Assembly (NCBI GenBank): GCA_019638025.1
Contig: JAHBUO010000007.1
Coordinates: forward strand, 1-64,000
Direction: 5' to 3'
Source of the DNA: Ignavibacteriaceae bacterium
GTDB taxonomy: Bacteria > Bacteroidota > Ignavibacteria > Ignavibacteriales > Ignavibacteriaceae
Length of the DNA stretch: 64,000 bases
In this document: piece after piece, positions 25,715 through 33,889 of the stretch
Layout of the letters: every line of letters begins with the position of its first letter
Numbering within the stretch: position 1 is the first letter of the stretch
Made by a program: the position numbers and the translations under genes
Notes under the pieces: generated by a model
Seen by the model: only the letters and a program-made list of their open reading frames with translations
Database searches by the model: none
What the model was told of the DNA's origin: nothing

Positions 25715-26281
25715 CTAAAAAAGCCAATGAAACAATTTTGTTAACCATCCGGGGGACTGAGATTTTTCAATCATTCCTTTTCCTTCGAATAAAATTTCTG
25801 ATTCGGAAATATTATATGATAAAACCGAATTATCTGCCATAATGTCTGATGTACGGACAATCCCACGAATTTTAATTAGTTGCTCTTCCCCATTAATAAC
25901 AATCTTTTTACTTCCTTTAATGAACAAATTTCCGTTTGCGAGAACCGAATCGATTGTCGCACTAATTTTTGTTTTTATTACACCGGATGTTTTTGTAGAA
26001 CCGGAACCATTAAATCGGTTTCCCGATCCTAATCCAAAATCAGCGTTAGGCAATTGATTTTTTCCGATGCCTCCAGCCATATTAAAACCTATATCACTTG
26101 AACGCTCAGTTGATGTTTCTGCGTTGTTTGAAGCAAGAGAAGATTCTACTACTAAAATTGTTATGGCATCACCAATAAAGGCTGCTTTCTGGTCTGAGAA
26201 GAGTGAACGTCCCGAATTTACTCTCATATCTTGAGCGTAAATCGAAAGTGAAATAATTGCTATTAAAATTAATGTTTTCAT
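25715..26281 (-). CDS. flgH: Flagellar L-ring protein FlgH, without lipobox cysteine
   Basis: 188 residues. N-terminal signal peptide (1-16, ILIAIISLSIYAQ). Family segments include SLFSDQKAAFIGDAITILV, GVIKTKISATIDSVLANGN, GSKKIVINGEEQLIKIRGIV and DNSVLSYNISESEILFEGKG. Most FlgH proteins are lipoproteins with a cysteine after the signal; here the mature end appears to be Q-D-M and there is no cysteine at all near it. Outer-membrane ring component. Follows flgA by 3 nt. Confidence 0.92.
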   Translation of the reverse strand: MKTLILIAIISLSIYAQDMRVNSGRSLFSDQKAAFIGDAITILVVESSLASNNAETSTERSSDIGFNMAGGIGKNQLPNADFGLGSGNRFNGSGSTKTSGVIKTKISATIDSVLANGNLFIKGSKKIVINGEEQLIKIRGIVRTSDIMADNSVLSYNISESEILFEGKGMIEKSQSPGWLTKLFHWLF

Positions 26282-26284
26282 AAG

Positions 26285-26929
26285 TTACTCAATTATTGAA
26301 ACGTTTTTGGAATCAATTACTTTTGCTTTATAAAGCTTCTTATCTTTTGATGCAATTCTTATTACATCATCAACACATCCCTCTTGTCTGGCTATTGCGT
26401 CAATCGAAATCATTACATTTCCGTATTGTGAATGTGCTGAAACTAAATCACCGTTTTTTACAACCGGAATTTTTTCAAGAATTTCAGAAATTAAAACTTC
26501 CCCATTCTTAATTAATGTTTTACTTCTGTAAGCAGAAACATCATCAGCTTGTGTAAGAACTGTGCCACGAGTTTTTGAGACTTCAATTAACTTCAGTTCA
26601 ATATCTTCATTTGAAAGCTGCATCCTTTTGTTGATGTTAGTTTTTGCTACATAAGCATAGTTAAACAATCTTACTTTTACTGTTACAAATGAGAGGGATG
26701 CTCCTTTAGTTTTAATCGATTTAACCGGAATGAAGGCAACATCGTTTGACAATTTGAAATCTCTATCATTATCAATCATCAAAGCATCAGTCTCTTTTGG
26801 TGATGAAGTAATCTCGAACTCATACTTCTGGAATCCCTTTAACTTAGCATCGAGATAAATTTCGATTTTATCTCTAAGCTGATTCTGTGGAGTCGATGCA
26901 AATAATAATATGATTAAAAAATTAAGCAT
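26285..26929 (-). CDS. flgA: P-ring assembly chaperone FlgA
   Basis: 214 residues. A hydrophobic N-terminus (LNFLIILLFAS) fits a short signal peptide. The C-terminal half is the SAF-type FlgA domain: VLTQADDVSAYRSKTLIKNG, VVKNGDLVSAHSQYGNV and ISIDAIARQEGCVDDVIRIA. It helps polymerise FlgI in the periplasm. Located 2 nt after flgG and 3 nt before flgH, consistent with ring assembly. Confidence 0.9.
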   Translation of the reverse strand: MLNFLIILLFASTPQNQLRDKIEIYLDAKLKGFQKYEFEITSSPKETDALMIDNDRDFKLSNDVAFIPVKSIKTKGASLSFVTVKVRLFNYAYVAKTNINKRMQLSNEDIELKLIEVSKTRGTVLTQADDVSAYRSKTLIKNGEVLISEILEKIPVVKNGDLVSAHSQYGNVMISIDAIARQEGCVDDVIRIASKDKKLYKAKVIDSKNVSIIE

Positions 26930-26931
26930 TA

Positions 26932-27732
26932 TTAACTTCGTTTTAAGTTGTTTGCCATTGTCATCATTTCTTCAACTGTTTTTACAGTTTTAGAATTTAT
27001 TTCATAAGCTCGTTGTGCTGAAATCATTGCAATCATTTCTTCAACTACATCAACATTTGAAGATTCTAAGAATCCTTGATGAACTTCGCCAAATCCCTCA
27101 GAACCGGGAGTTCCGATAAACGGTTGCCCTGATGCTTCAGATTCACTATATAAATTATCACCTATTGCGACCAATCCACCCGGATTTAAGAAACGAGCTA
27201 ATTGAATATTTCCAACTACTGCGCTGTGCCCCCCAACTTCATGCACTTCAACAGAACCATCTCTTGAAATTGAAATACCAAGTGTATTTTCATTCAGAGT
27301 AATTTCCGGATCTAAAATGTATCCACCAGAGGTTATAAGTTTACCATCAGAGTTTACTTTAAATGAGCCGTCTCTGGTAAATGCAAAATTTCCATCAGTT
27401 TTTTTAACTTGAAAAAATCCTTCTCCTTGAATTGCGACATCAAACTGGTTATTTGTAGCTGTAATGTCTCCTTGCTTAAATATTTTTTGTGTGGCACCGG
27501 GTTGAACGCCATTTCCAACTTGTAGTAAAATTGAGCCGGAGTCTCTAATTCCTGAAGCATCTGTAACTAATGGATTGACAGAAACTTCTTGATACATTAG
27601 GTCTTGAAACTCAGCTTTGTTTTTCTTAAAACCGGTTGTATTCATATTCGCAATGTTATTTGAAATAACTTCAATATTAATTTGCTGTGCATACATTCCG
27701 GAAGCTGCTGTTCTAAGTGCTCTTGTTGACAT
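26932..27732 (-). CDS. flgG: Distal rod protein FlgG
   Basis: 266 residues, near the usual 260. N-terminus RALRTAASGMYAQQINIEVI then SNNIANMNTTGFKKNKAEFQ; C-terminus FLESSNVDVVEEMIAMISAQ and RAYEINSKTVKTVEEMM, the standard rod/hook ends. A distinct FlgG segment GNGVQPGATQKIFKQGD is present. Encoded directly after flgF. Confidence 0.97.
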   Translation of the reverse strand: MSTRALRTAASGMYAQQINIEVISNNIANMNTTGFKKNKAEFQDLMYQEVSVNPLVTDASGIRDSGSILLQVGNGVQPGATQKIFKQGDITATNNQFDVAIQGEGFFQVKKTDGNFAFTRDGSFKVNSDGKLITSGGYILDPEITLNENTLGISISRDGSVEVHEVGGHSAVVGNIQLARFLNPGGLVAIGDNLYSESEASGQPFIGTPGSEGFGEVHQGFLESSNVDVVEEMIAMISAQRAYEINSKTVKTVEEMMTMANNLKRS

Positions 27733-27744
27733 TTTATTCCTCTA

Positions 27745-28452
27745 TTAAACTTTTCCGATTTCGTTTGCTTTATCAAGCGAATTATCTAAATACGTAATCA
27801 TTTTATAAGTTGCCTCATAGTCTTTACTGAGATTAATCATAGCTTCCATTTCAAGAATTGGATTCACATTAGATTCTTCAAGAAATCCTTGTGCAATTTT
27901 ATAATCTGTTTCAGGAACAATTTCAATATTATTTTCATCGAGGATAAAATTAGAGGCAGCCTTTACTAGTTCGTTATCTTGATTAATAAATCTAACTACT
28001 AGTAAAGCATCGATTACTTGCTCACCGTACTTAATTTCACCTTCTTTGCTGATTGCAATAGTTCTATTTTGCGCCAACATTGAATTGGAAAAACTTATTT
28101 CGCCGTTTCGTCCCATAACTTTATGACCTTCGGAGTTAATCAAGAATCCTTCATCCGAAATTCTAAAGTTACCGTTACGACTTAATTGCAATCCATTTTC
28201 TGTATTCATAACAAATAATCCTTCACCGGAGATTGCAAGATCGAGTGGGTTGGAGGTTGTTATAAAATCACCTTGTCTGAAATCTGTAACTTGCCGAAAT
28301 TTCGGTTCCCCCGCTTCGTTCAATAGTTGAAGGAAAGGGACTTCTCTCTTGAATCCGACAGTATTTATATTTGCAAGATTATTCGCAAGAATATCTATAT
28401 TTTTAACTCGTGCATCCAAACTTCTTGCTGAATTATAAATTCCTTTTATCAT
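27745..28452 (-). CDS. flgF: Proximal rod protein FlgF
   Basis: 235 residues. N-terminus IYNSARSLDARVKNIDILAN then NLANINTVGFKRE; C-terminus GFLEESNVNPILEMEAMINL and KDYEATYKMITYLDNSL. Paralogous to FlgG, but shorter and with the ILANNLANINTVGFKRE version usual in FlgF; order flgF-flgG supports the call. Exported axial protein. Confidence 0.9.
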   Translation of the reverse strand: MIKGIYNSARSLDARVKNIDILANNLANINTVGFKREVPFLQLLNEAGEPKFRQVTDFRQGDFITTSNPLDLAISGEGLFVMNTENGLQLSRNGNFRISDEGFLINSEGHKVMGRNGEISFSNSMLAQNRTIAISKEGEIKYGEQVIDALLVVRFINQDNELVKAASNFILDENNIEIVPETDYKIAQGFLEESNVNPILEMEAMINLSKDYEATYKMITYLDNSLDKANEIGKV

Positions 28453-28460
28453 TTCTCACT

Positions 28461-29030
28461 CTAAAAATTATTTTCCAATTTAACTTGTCTTAGTTTTTCT
28501 GCGAGAATCAACTCTTCTCTCGATACATTCAATGACTTTGCTTTTCTTGCCACTTCTGAATCCTTTGATGATTTGATGGACTTCGATTCCACTAATTTGT
28601 TGCGAACAAGTCTTAATCTATCACCGGTTCTTACTCTAATCTTTTCACTTCTTATGAGATTTATCGTTTCTTTGTAATTATTGATTTTTGATGATGCAAT
28701 TGCGACCATTCTTCTTCTAAAAAAGATAAACATTGTTGCAAGCACAGATGCGGAGGCAAGTATAAATAATTTAATGCTTGTTCCACTGAAACTTTGTGAA
28801 ACTGAAGCTGATGTATTTTCCAAATCATTTATTTCAATATTTTCTTTTTTTGTACTGTTCCCAACATTGAAAAAAGTTTTTGCAGGTTGATTTTGCTTTG
28901 TAACTGCATCACTGATTTGTTGATTTACCAATTTAGTTACCATCACCGAATCAGAATTGTTTTGATTCATTGCAAAACCAATTACTGAGCTATTAAGTAT
29001 AAAAACCATTGATAATAATACTCTTCTCAT
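28461..29030 (-). CDS. Unrecognised membrane protein, 189 residues
   Basis: Not recognised. A signal-like N-terminus (VLLSMVFILNSSVIGFAM), a polar serine/asparagine-rich region (about 22-82), one membrane helix (about 85-104: IKLFILASASVLATMFIFF) followed by basic RRR, and a charged cytoplasmic C-terminal part ending SLNVSREELILAEKLRQ, likely helical. The layout suggests a single-pass anchor with a cytoplasmic tail, or a periplasmic linker. It lies between the degenerate kinase and flgF and has no obvious flagellar homologue; FliO-like topology is conceivable but fliO is present elsewhere. Confidence 0.75.
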   Translation of the reverse strand: MRRVLLSMVFILNSSVIGFAMNQNNSDSVMVTKLVNQQISDAVTKQNQPAKTFFNVGNSTKKENIEINDLENTSASVSQSFSGTSIKLFILASASVLATMFIFFRRRMVAIASSKINNYKETINLIRSEKIRVRTGDRLRLVRNKLVESKSIKSSKDSEVARKAKSLNVSREELILAEKLRQVKLENNF

Positions 29031-29034
29031 TGTG

Positions 29035-30324
29035 TTATCTCATTTTTCTTTTCAATGGGAAAGACAAAATTATTACGGAACCTGTTTGTGGTTCTGATTT
29101 AAGCTGAAATCCACCTTCATGTCGCTTAATGATATTTCTGATTATTCTTATCCCTAAATCTTTTTCATTGATTTGAGATAAGTCGATGTAATCAGTAGTA
29201 ACTATTTTCAGTATAACATTTTCATTTGCATATTTAGTTTGGAAAAGAATTCCACCATTCATTTTCATAAATGGTTTAATAATGCTGAGGATGTTGATTA
29301 GTAATTGATTCACAAAATTATTATTACTTAAAATCGGTGGTAAATTTGATTCAAGATCAAGTACAGTTTCGTAAGAACTTGCTTTAAATGATGAACTTGT
29401 AAGTTTATGAAATTCAGAAAGAGCTTCATTAAGGTTAACTGATGTGATTTTTATACTTTGTCCGTTTACTTCAGCAAATTTTACTACTCGATTAATCAAT
29501 CCTTTAATGTGAGAAATCTGTTTTTTTATAGATTCAATAACCGATTCATCAATATCTTCATATTCTTTTTGAATGAATTCAGTATAACTCATAATTACTT
29601 GAAGCGGAGAAATTATTTCTTCAAAAATTCCTGAAGTTAATTCACCAATTGCCGATAACTTAAAATCATTTGCTAATTTCGATTGTGCCGCTTGAAGTTC
29701 GCTGTAAACAGCAGCTAATTCATTTTTCTGCAGTAACGATTGAATTTTTGTAATCACCGTTCCTATTAATAATGAGATAACTTTTTCTTCAAATTGACCG
29801 TTAGCGAATTTTTGCATCGGGGTAAGAACTGAGAATACTCCCCAATTTTGTTTGTTGTTGTAAATCGGGAAAATAAGATTATTGATTACTCGTTCATTTC
29901 CGTTTTCGTTTTGAATTAGTTTCGCTTTGCGAGAGTCCCAAATCCAATCAATAATTCCTTCGCTATAAAGATTGTTAATAAATTCATCATGGCTTGAATC
30001 TGAAGTCTCTTCAATTGATGAAAAGCTTTGAGTTTTTTCATCAAACATAAAAAAGACAGCGTCCTTGAATGCAATAACTTTTCTGAGTTCAATTCTAAAC
30101 AACTCAACAACTGTTCTTAAATCAACTGTATCAATACACTTTTGCTGAAGTTGATAAAGGCTTTGAAAAGTTTGATTAAACAAATTGCTATCTTCTTCGA
30201 ATGATTTCTCATTCTCCATTTTTACTAATCTAAGATTAGCTTTTCTATCGCCTTTGCGTGTTAGATGCTCAAGCGATTTTGAAAATGACGAGTAGCTTTG
30301 CGCTGTGTTTTTTAATACTCTCAA
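29035..30324 (-). CDS. Degenerate GAF-histidine kinase-like protein (acceptor His replaced)
   Basis: 429 residues. A GAF-like region (about 60-190: VFRIELRKVIAFKDAV-type core FRIELRKVIAFKDAVFFMFD) is followed by a coiled linker and a DHp-like helix (about 222-285). In GELTSGIFEEIISPLQ the usual A-H-E-I-N-N-P-L motif has E235 where the His belongs. The ATPase-like part (about 300-425) lacks recognisable DxGxG and GxGLG boxes, although KRHEGGFQLKSEPQTGSVI resembles the domain's end. It may be a regulatory pseudokinase. It overlaps the HDOD gene by 4 nt (ATGA). Role unknown. Confidence 0.8.
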   Translation of the reverse strand: MRVLKNTAQSYSSFSKSLEHLTRKGDRKANLRLVKMENEKSFEEDSNLFNQTFQSLYQLQQKCIDTVDLRTVVELFRIELRKVIAFKDAVFFMFDEKTQSFSSIEETSDSSHDEFINNLYSEGIIDWIWDSRKAKLIQNENGNERVINNLIFPIYNNKQNWGVFSVLTPMQKFANGQFEEKVISLLIGTVITKIQSLLQKNELAAVYSELQAAQSKLANDFKLSAIGELTSGIFEEIISPLQVIMSYTEFIQKEYEDIDESVIESIKKQISHIKGLINRVVKFAEVNGQSIKITSVNLNEALSEFHKLTSSSFKASSYETVLDLESNLPPILSNNNFVNQLLINILSIIKPFMKMNGGILFQTKYANENVILKIVTTDYIDLSQINEKDLGIRIIRNIIKRHEGGFQLKSEPQTGSVIILSFPLKRKMR

Positions 30325-31205
30325 TTTAAAAACCTTATAAAATCTAATTGACTCCAGAATAAATCTTTGTAGCCGTTAATGAAGTTGTCGATTTCTTCCG
30401 GTGAATTAAAATTGAATTGTTTAATTGTTGATTCACATAACTTAATATCTTTATCCCATTTGAATGCGCCGATATTCAAGTATTTAGTCATATAATCGGC
30501 AAGATTTACAATATTTGTTAATTGGAAACCAGGTGCTGATTCTACAGGGTCGTGATGGTAAAGAACTGCATTTGTAAGTTCAACCGGGAAGTTCCACTTT
30601 TCAAGCAAGAAGAATCCGATATTTTCGTGAGTTGTACCGAGGACTTCAAGTTCCGCTTCGTGATAAGTAACTCCATCTTTTTCAACCATATCACAAATTG
30701 AAGCAAAACTTGAGTGCATATATCTGTGTAATACCGAAAGTCCTACATCGTGCAAGAAACCGCAAATAAATGCTTCACCGCTGTTAGTATATCCCAACTC
30801 CTCAGCCAACTTTTTAGAAGCTGTACCTGTAAGGAATGAATGCAATAAGAATTCTTTCTGATCGAGATATTTATCGGTTTTATTTTTAAATGCCTCGATA
30901 ATAGAAAGAGCTGTAATAATATTTCTTAATTCACGATAACCGAGAATTAACAATGCAAAATCGATAGTCGTAACTTTACGTTGTAAACCATAAAGCGGGG
31001 AGTTTGCAATTGTCAAAATTCTTGTGACAAGTGCTTGATCTTTAGAGATAAGCTTGCTTAATTCTGTTGCATTTGTAAGCTTATTATCAAGCATCTTCAT
31101 AGCTTCGGTCATGATTTTGGGAATTACCGGAAGATTGATAACGTTTGATAAAATCAACTCGGTTTTTTCTTTCTTTTTGCTAAGTTCTTCCATTTGTGTT
31201 GTCAT
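30321..31205 (-). CDS. HDOD-domain signalling protein
   Basis: 294 residues. One HDOD domain (about 20-220): LPVIPKIMTEAMKMLDN, LISKDQALVTRILTIANSPL, FICGFLHDVGLSVLHRYMHS and NAVLYHHDPVES. HDOD proteins are HD-related non-hydrolysing domains found in motility and signalling. It is similar throughout to the gene directly upstream, so the pair arose by tandem duplication. Followed by the degenerate kinase with a 4-nt overlap. Confidence 0.92.
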   Translation of the reverse strand: MTTQMEELSKKKEKTELILSNVINLPVIPKIMTEAMKMLDNKLTNATELSKLISKDQALVTRILTIANSPLYGLQRKVTTIDFALLILGYRELRNIITALSIIEAFKNKTDKYLDQKEFLLHSFLTGTASKKLAEELGYTNSGEAFICGFLHDVGLSVLHRYMHSSFASICDMVEKDGVTYHEAELEVLGTTHENIGFFLLEKWNFPVELTNAVLYHHDPVESAPGFQLTNIVNLADYMTKYLNIGAFKWDKDIKLCESTIKQFNFNSPEEIDNFINGYKDLFWSQLDFIRFLN

Positions 31206-31216
31206 AAGATTTTCTG

Positions 31217-32095
31217 TTAAAATGTTAAAGAATCAATTTGTTCTTTGTAAAGTTTTTCGTAACTGTTAATTAAATTTTCGAGATAGTTTACATCTCCGAG
31301 TTTAAGAATTTCGATTATTCCAAGGTCAAGTTCAATGTTGTTATCCCAATCAACATTTGCTGTCATGAATCTTTGTGTTAGATAATCAGCAAGATGCACA
31401 ATTGAGGTTAATTGTTTATTTGCTTCAGCTAAAGTTGGAGTATGATGATTAAGGACTGCATCACCTAAAGTCTGAGGCAAATTCCACTTTTCAATTAAAA
31501 ACTGTCCAACTTCTTGATGCGATAAACCAAGTATGGCTTTTTCTGCATTGATAAAACTGATTTGTTGAGATTCAACTGCTTCATTTATTGCTTTGAAATC
31601 TTTATTGAAAAATCTTTGAATTACCGAAATTCCTAAGTCGTGCAATAAACCGGCAGTAAAAACTTCACCCGATTTTCTGAATCCTAAATCGTCAGCTATT
31701 CTTTTTGAAGCCATGGCAGTTAAAAGCGAATGATTCCAATATGCTTTTCTGTTCCATCCTTTTTCATCATAACCTTTAAAGGCTTCCATCATAGAAAGAG
31801 CAATTACAATATTTTTAATATGATCAAAACCAAGAATTACAATTGCAAATTCAATTGTGGCAACACGTCTTGGTAACCCATATAGTGGAGAATTTGCAAC
31901 TGCTAAAATTTTTGTAACCAATCCTTGATCTTTGCTTATTAATCTTCCCAAATCACTTGCACTGGTTCTTGGATTATCCAATAATGAAGAGATTTCTTGC
32001 ATCACTACCGGAACCGAAGGTAGATTTCTGATTCCTAAAAGGAGACCCTTGTTATAGTCTCGTCTGTCAACTTGATTTTCCGTTATATTAGTCAT
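31217..32095 (-). CDS. HDOD-domain signalling protein (tandem paralogue)
   Basis: 292 residues with an HDOD domain: LPSVPVVMQEISSLLDN, LISKDQGLVTKILAVANSPL, FTAGLLHDLGISVIQRFFNK and DAVLNHHTPTLAEANKQLTS. The two tandem proteins share motif order and spacing. It overlaps the 3' end of fliA by 8 nt, so it is tied to sigma-28 expression. Specific role unknown; regulation of flagellar number or second-messenger signalling is possible. Confidence 0.92.
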   Translation of the reverse strand: MTNITENQVDRRDYNKGLLLGIRNLPSVPVVMQEISSLLDNPRTSASDLGRLISKDQGLVTKILAVANSPLYGLPRRVATIEFAIVILGFDHIKNIVIALSMMEAFKGYDEKGWNRKAYWNHSLLTAMASKRIADDLGFRKSGEVFTAGLLHDLGISVIQRFFNKDFKAINEAVESQQISFINAEKAILGLSHQEVGQFLIEKWNLPQTLGDAVLNHHTPTLAEANKQLTSIVHLADYLTQRFMTANVDWDNNIELDLGIIEILKLGDVNYLENLINSYEKLYKEQIDSLTF

Positions 32096-32717
32096 TGAGA
32101 ACTGTCAGTTTTGCCTTGAGTCTATTAATTACTTTTGTATGAACTTGTGAAACTCTTGAAATAGTTATATTCATTAATTGGGCTATTTCTTTGTAGCTTA
32201 AATCTTCATAGTAATAAAGCGATAAAATTAATCTTTCTCTTTCGTCTAATTGTTTAATTGCATTTACGAGAAGAGTTTTTGCTTCATTTTTTTCGGTAAC
32301 CACAGCCGGTGTTTCAATATCACTCGGAATAACTTCACCCAAAGTGTAGCCATCTTCATCATCGCTGGAGCGGTTAAGTGATACTGTAGAATAAAATGAT
32401 TCATTGTGTGGAGTGGTGCCGTCTTGTCGTGGTTTAAGTTGGATTTTTCTTAATTCATCAAGAATTTTTCCACGAATTCTTTGAATTGCATAAGTTTCGA
32501 ATTTTGTTCCATAATCGGGGTCAAATCTATCAATTGCTTCGCTTAGTCCTTCAATTCCGTATTGAAAATAATCTCTCTCATCTAATATGTTGTAATTTCC
32601 AAATTTGGAATTATGTACAACGTAATGAACTAGATTAACATACTTAATGGTAATCTGTTTTTTAAGTTGAACTGTGGGGGATTTTTTATATTCCGCCCAT
32701 AATTGCGAATTATTCAT
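32088..32717 (-). CDS. fliA: Sigma-28-like factor (FliA/WhiG group), lacking region 3
   Basis: 209 residues, against 239 in E. coli. Region 2 is clear: NLVHYVVHN, DYFQYGIEGLSEAIDRFDPD and TKFETYAIQRIRGKILDELR. Region 4 is clear: LDERERLILSLYYYEDLSYK and IAQLMNITISRVSQVHTKVI. Between them (about 115-155) is an acidic, disordered-looking stretch ending DDEDGYTLGEVIPSD; the helical region 3 block expected after DELRKI is missing. Should direct RNA polymerase to late flagellar and chemotaxis promoters. No flgM anti-sigma gene was found. Confidence 0.9.
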   Translation of the reverse strand: MNNSQLWAEYKKSPTVQLKKQITIKYVNLVHYVVHNSKFGNYNILDERDYFQYGIEGLSEAIDRFDPDYGTKFETYAIQRIRGKILDELRKIQLKPRQDGTTPHNESFYSTVSLNRSSDDEDGYTLGEVIPSDIETPAVVTEKNEAKTLLVNAIKQLDERERLILSLYYYEDLSYKEIAQLMNITISRVSQVHTKVINRLKAKLTVLND

Positions 32718-32733
32718 TTACATACTCTCTGAT

Positions 32734-32946
32734 TTACATTTCTTGAAGCTTCTTACTTTTTTCGGATGCCGTTTTATTTACGGAGCGAATAAAGAGAATT
32801 GCAACAATATTTAGCATTACCGTAAGAACAATAAATATTACAAATGATTTTAACAGAACGTCTTCTAACGACATCCCTCTCTGACTAAAAAAGATGACCG
32901 ATAAGAAGAAGACCAGCAAACCAAAATGTAATATTATTTTATTCAT
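32734..32946 (-). CDS. Small two-helix membrane protein, 70 residues
   Basis: Not recognised. Two membrane helices (about 5-22 and 33-55: LHFGLLVFFLSVIFFSQ; SFVIFIVLTVMLNIVAILFI) and a basic, lysine-rich C-terminal tail. AAGGAAAGG precedes the ATG. It is the first gene after the sigma-54-like element and lies 16 nt before fliA, so it heads this operon. Cysteine-free, no catalytic motif. It may be a membrane partner of the FlhF/FlhG placement system or of the sigma factor, but nothing proves this. Confidence 0.7.
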   Translation of the reverse strand: MNKIILHFGLLVFFLSVIFFSQRGMSLEDVLLKSFVIFIVLTVMLNIVAILFIRSVNKTASEKSKKLQEM

Positions 32947-32969
32947 AACCTTTCCTTTAGGGTTATTTA

Positions 32970-32985
32970 GGCAAAAGTTATACCA
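32970..32985 (-). promoter_or_regulatory. Sigma-54-like promoter element before the 70aa-fliA operon
   Basis: The reverse strand reads TGGTATAACTTTTGCC. Against the consensus TGGCAC-N5-TTGCA it keeps TGG at -24, TTGC at -12 and exact spacing. The ATG of the 70-residue gene lies 24 nt downstream of the element. It sits in the 86-nt gap after flhG. Not proven; no activator-binding sites were identified. Confidence 0.6.
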
Positions 32986-33032
32986 AAACTTCAGATTACT
33001 TTTTTACGATTTTTGCTCGTTTTGAGGGGTTT

Positions 33033-33878
33033 TTAACGGCTTGTTTTATATGATTGGTTAATATTGACCACTTGAATGAATTTGACAATCTCTTTCGCAC
33101 ATCTTGAAATAGCTTCAACTGTCTCCCCTTTTGAATATCTTTCCAAAAATATCTCTTGAGCTATAATAGATTTACTAACCGCTCCATCAAAGTTGATTGT
33201 TCCGCAGTAAGATAAATCTACTTTTTGGAAGTGTTTTACAGCTTTTGAAAGATTTCCGTATGCACTAACTGCTTCTTGAGTATTGGTAGCTCTATTAATT
33301 ACAACGCCAATATTTTCTGTTGCATTCTTGCTTTTCAGTAATTTCACAATAACGTAAGCATCCATAACTGCCGTAGGTTCGGGTGTGGCTACAATAATTT
33401 TTGCTGAGCATTTGGAGAGTAAGTATAATAATTCTTCCGAAGCTCCGGAGCCTGTATCGATAAAAACATAATCGTACTTTTCAGAAAGTTTATTCACCTG
33501 AATTATGAAATTATCAATAATTCCTGATGAGATATCCGGGAAATCAATTTTACCCGACTCACCAAAAACAATGTGAAGATTATCGGTATATTCAGTTACT
33601 AAATCCTCCAAAAGCTCTTTTTGAAGAATAAATCCGGAGATGTTCTTTTCAGCCCTTTTATTCATCATAATATTTAGATTGGATAGATTTGGGTCAAAGT
33701 CAATCAGCAAAACCCTTTTACCGCTTTTCGAAATAGAATATGCAATATTCAACGAAAGGAACGATTTTCCGGTTCCTCCTTTACCCGAAGTGAAAGCTAC
33801 AAGTTTATTTATTGGTTTTGATTTTTGAGCTTCCTTTAACTTCTCTAGTTCCAATATTCGGCTAAGTTGACCAATCAT
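33033..33878 (-). CDS. flhG: FlhG/MinD-family ATPase (flagellar number control)
   Basis: 281 residues. Deviant Walker A at residues 32-39, SGKGGTGKS, with RVLLIDFDPNLSNLNIMM (Walker A' and switch) and YVFIDTGSG. The N-terminus (1-25) LSRILELEKLKEAQKS resembles the FlhF-activating helix of FlhG. It controls the number and placement of flagella, acting on FlhF and the C-ring. Follows flhF by 11 nt, the usual pairing. Confidence 0.93.
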   Translation of the reverse strand: MIGQLSRILELEKLKEAQKSKPINKLVAFTSGKGGTGKSFLSLNIAYSISKSGKRVLLIDFDPNLSNLNIMMNKRAEKNISGFILQKELLEDLVTEYTDNLHIVFGESGKIDFPDISSGIIDNFIIQVNKLSEKYDYVFIDTGSGASEELLYLLSKCSAKIIVATPEPTAVMDAYVIVKLLKSKNATENIGVVINRATNTQEAVSAYGNLSKAVKHFQKVDLSYCGTINFDGAVSKSIIAQEIFLERYSKGETVEAISRCAKEIVKFIQVVNINQSYKTSR

Positions 33879-33889
33879 TTTTGTGACGT

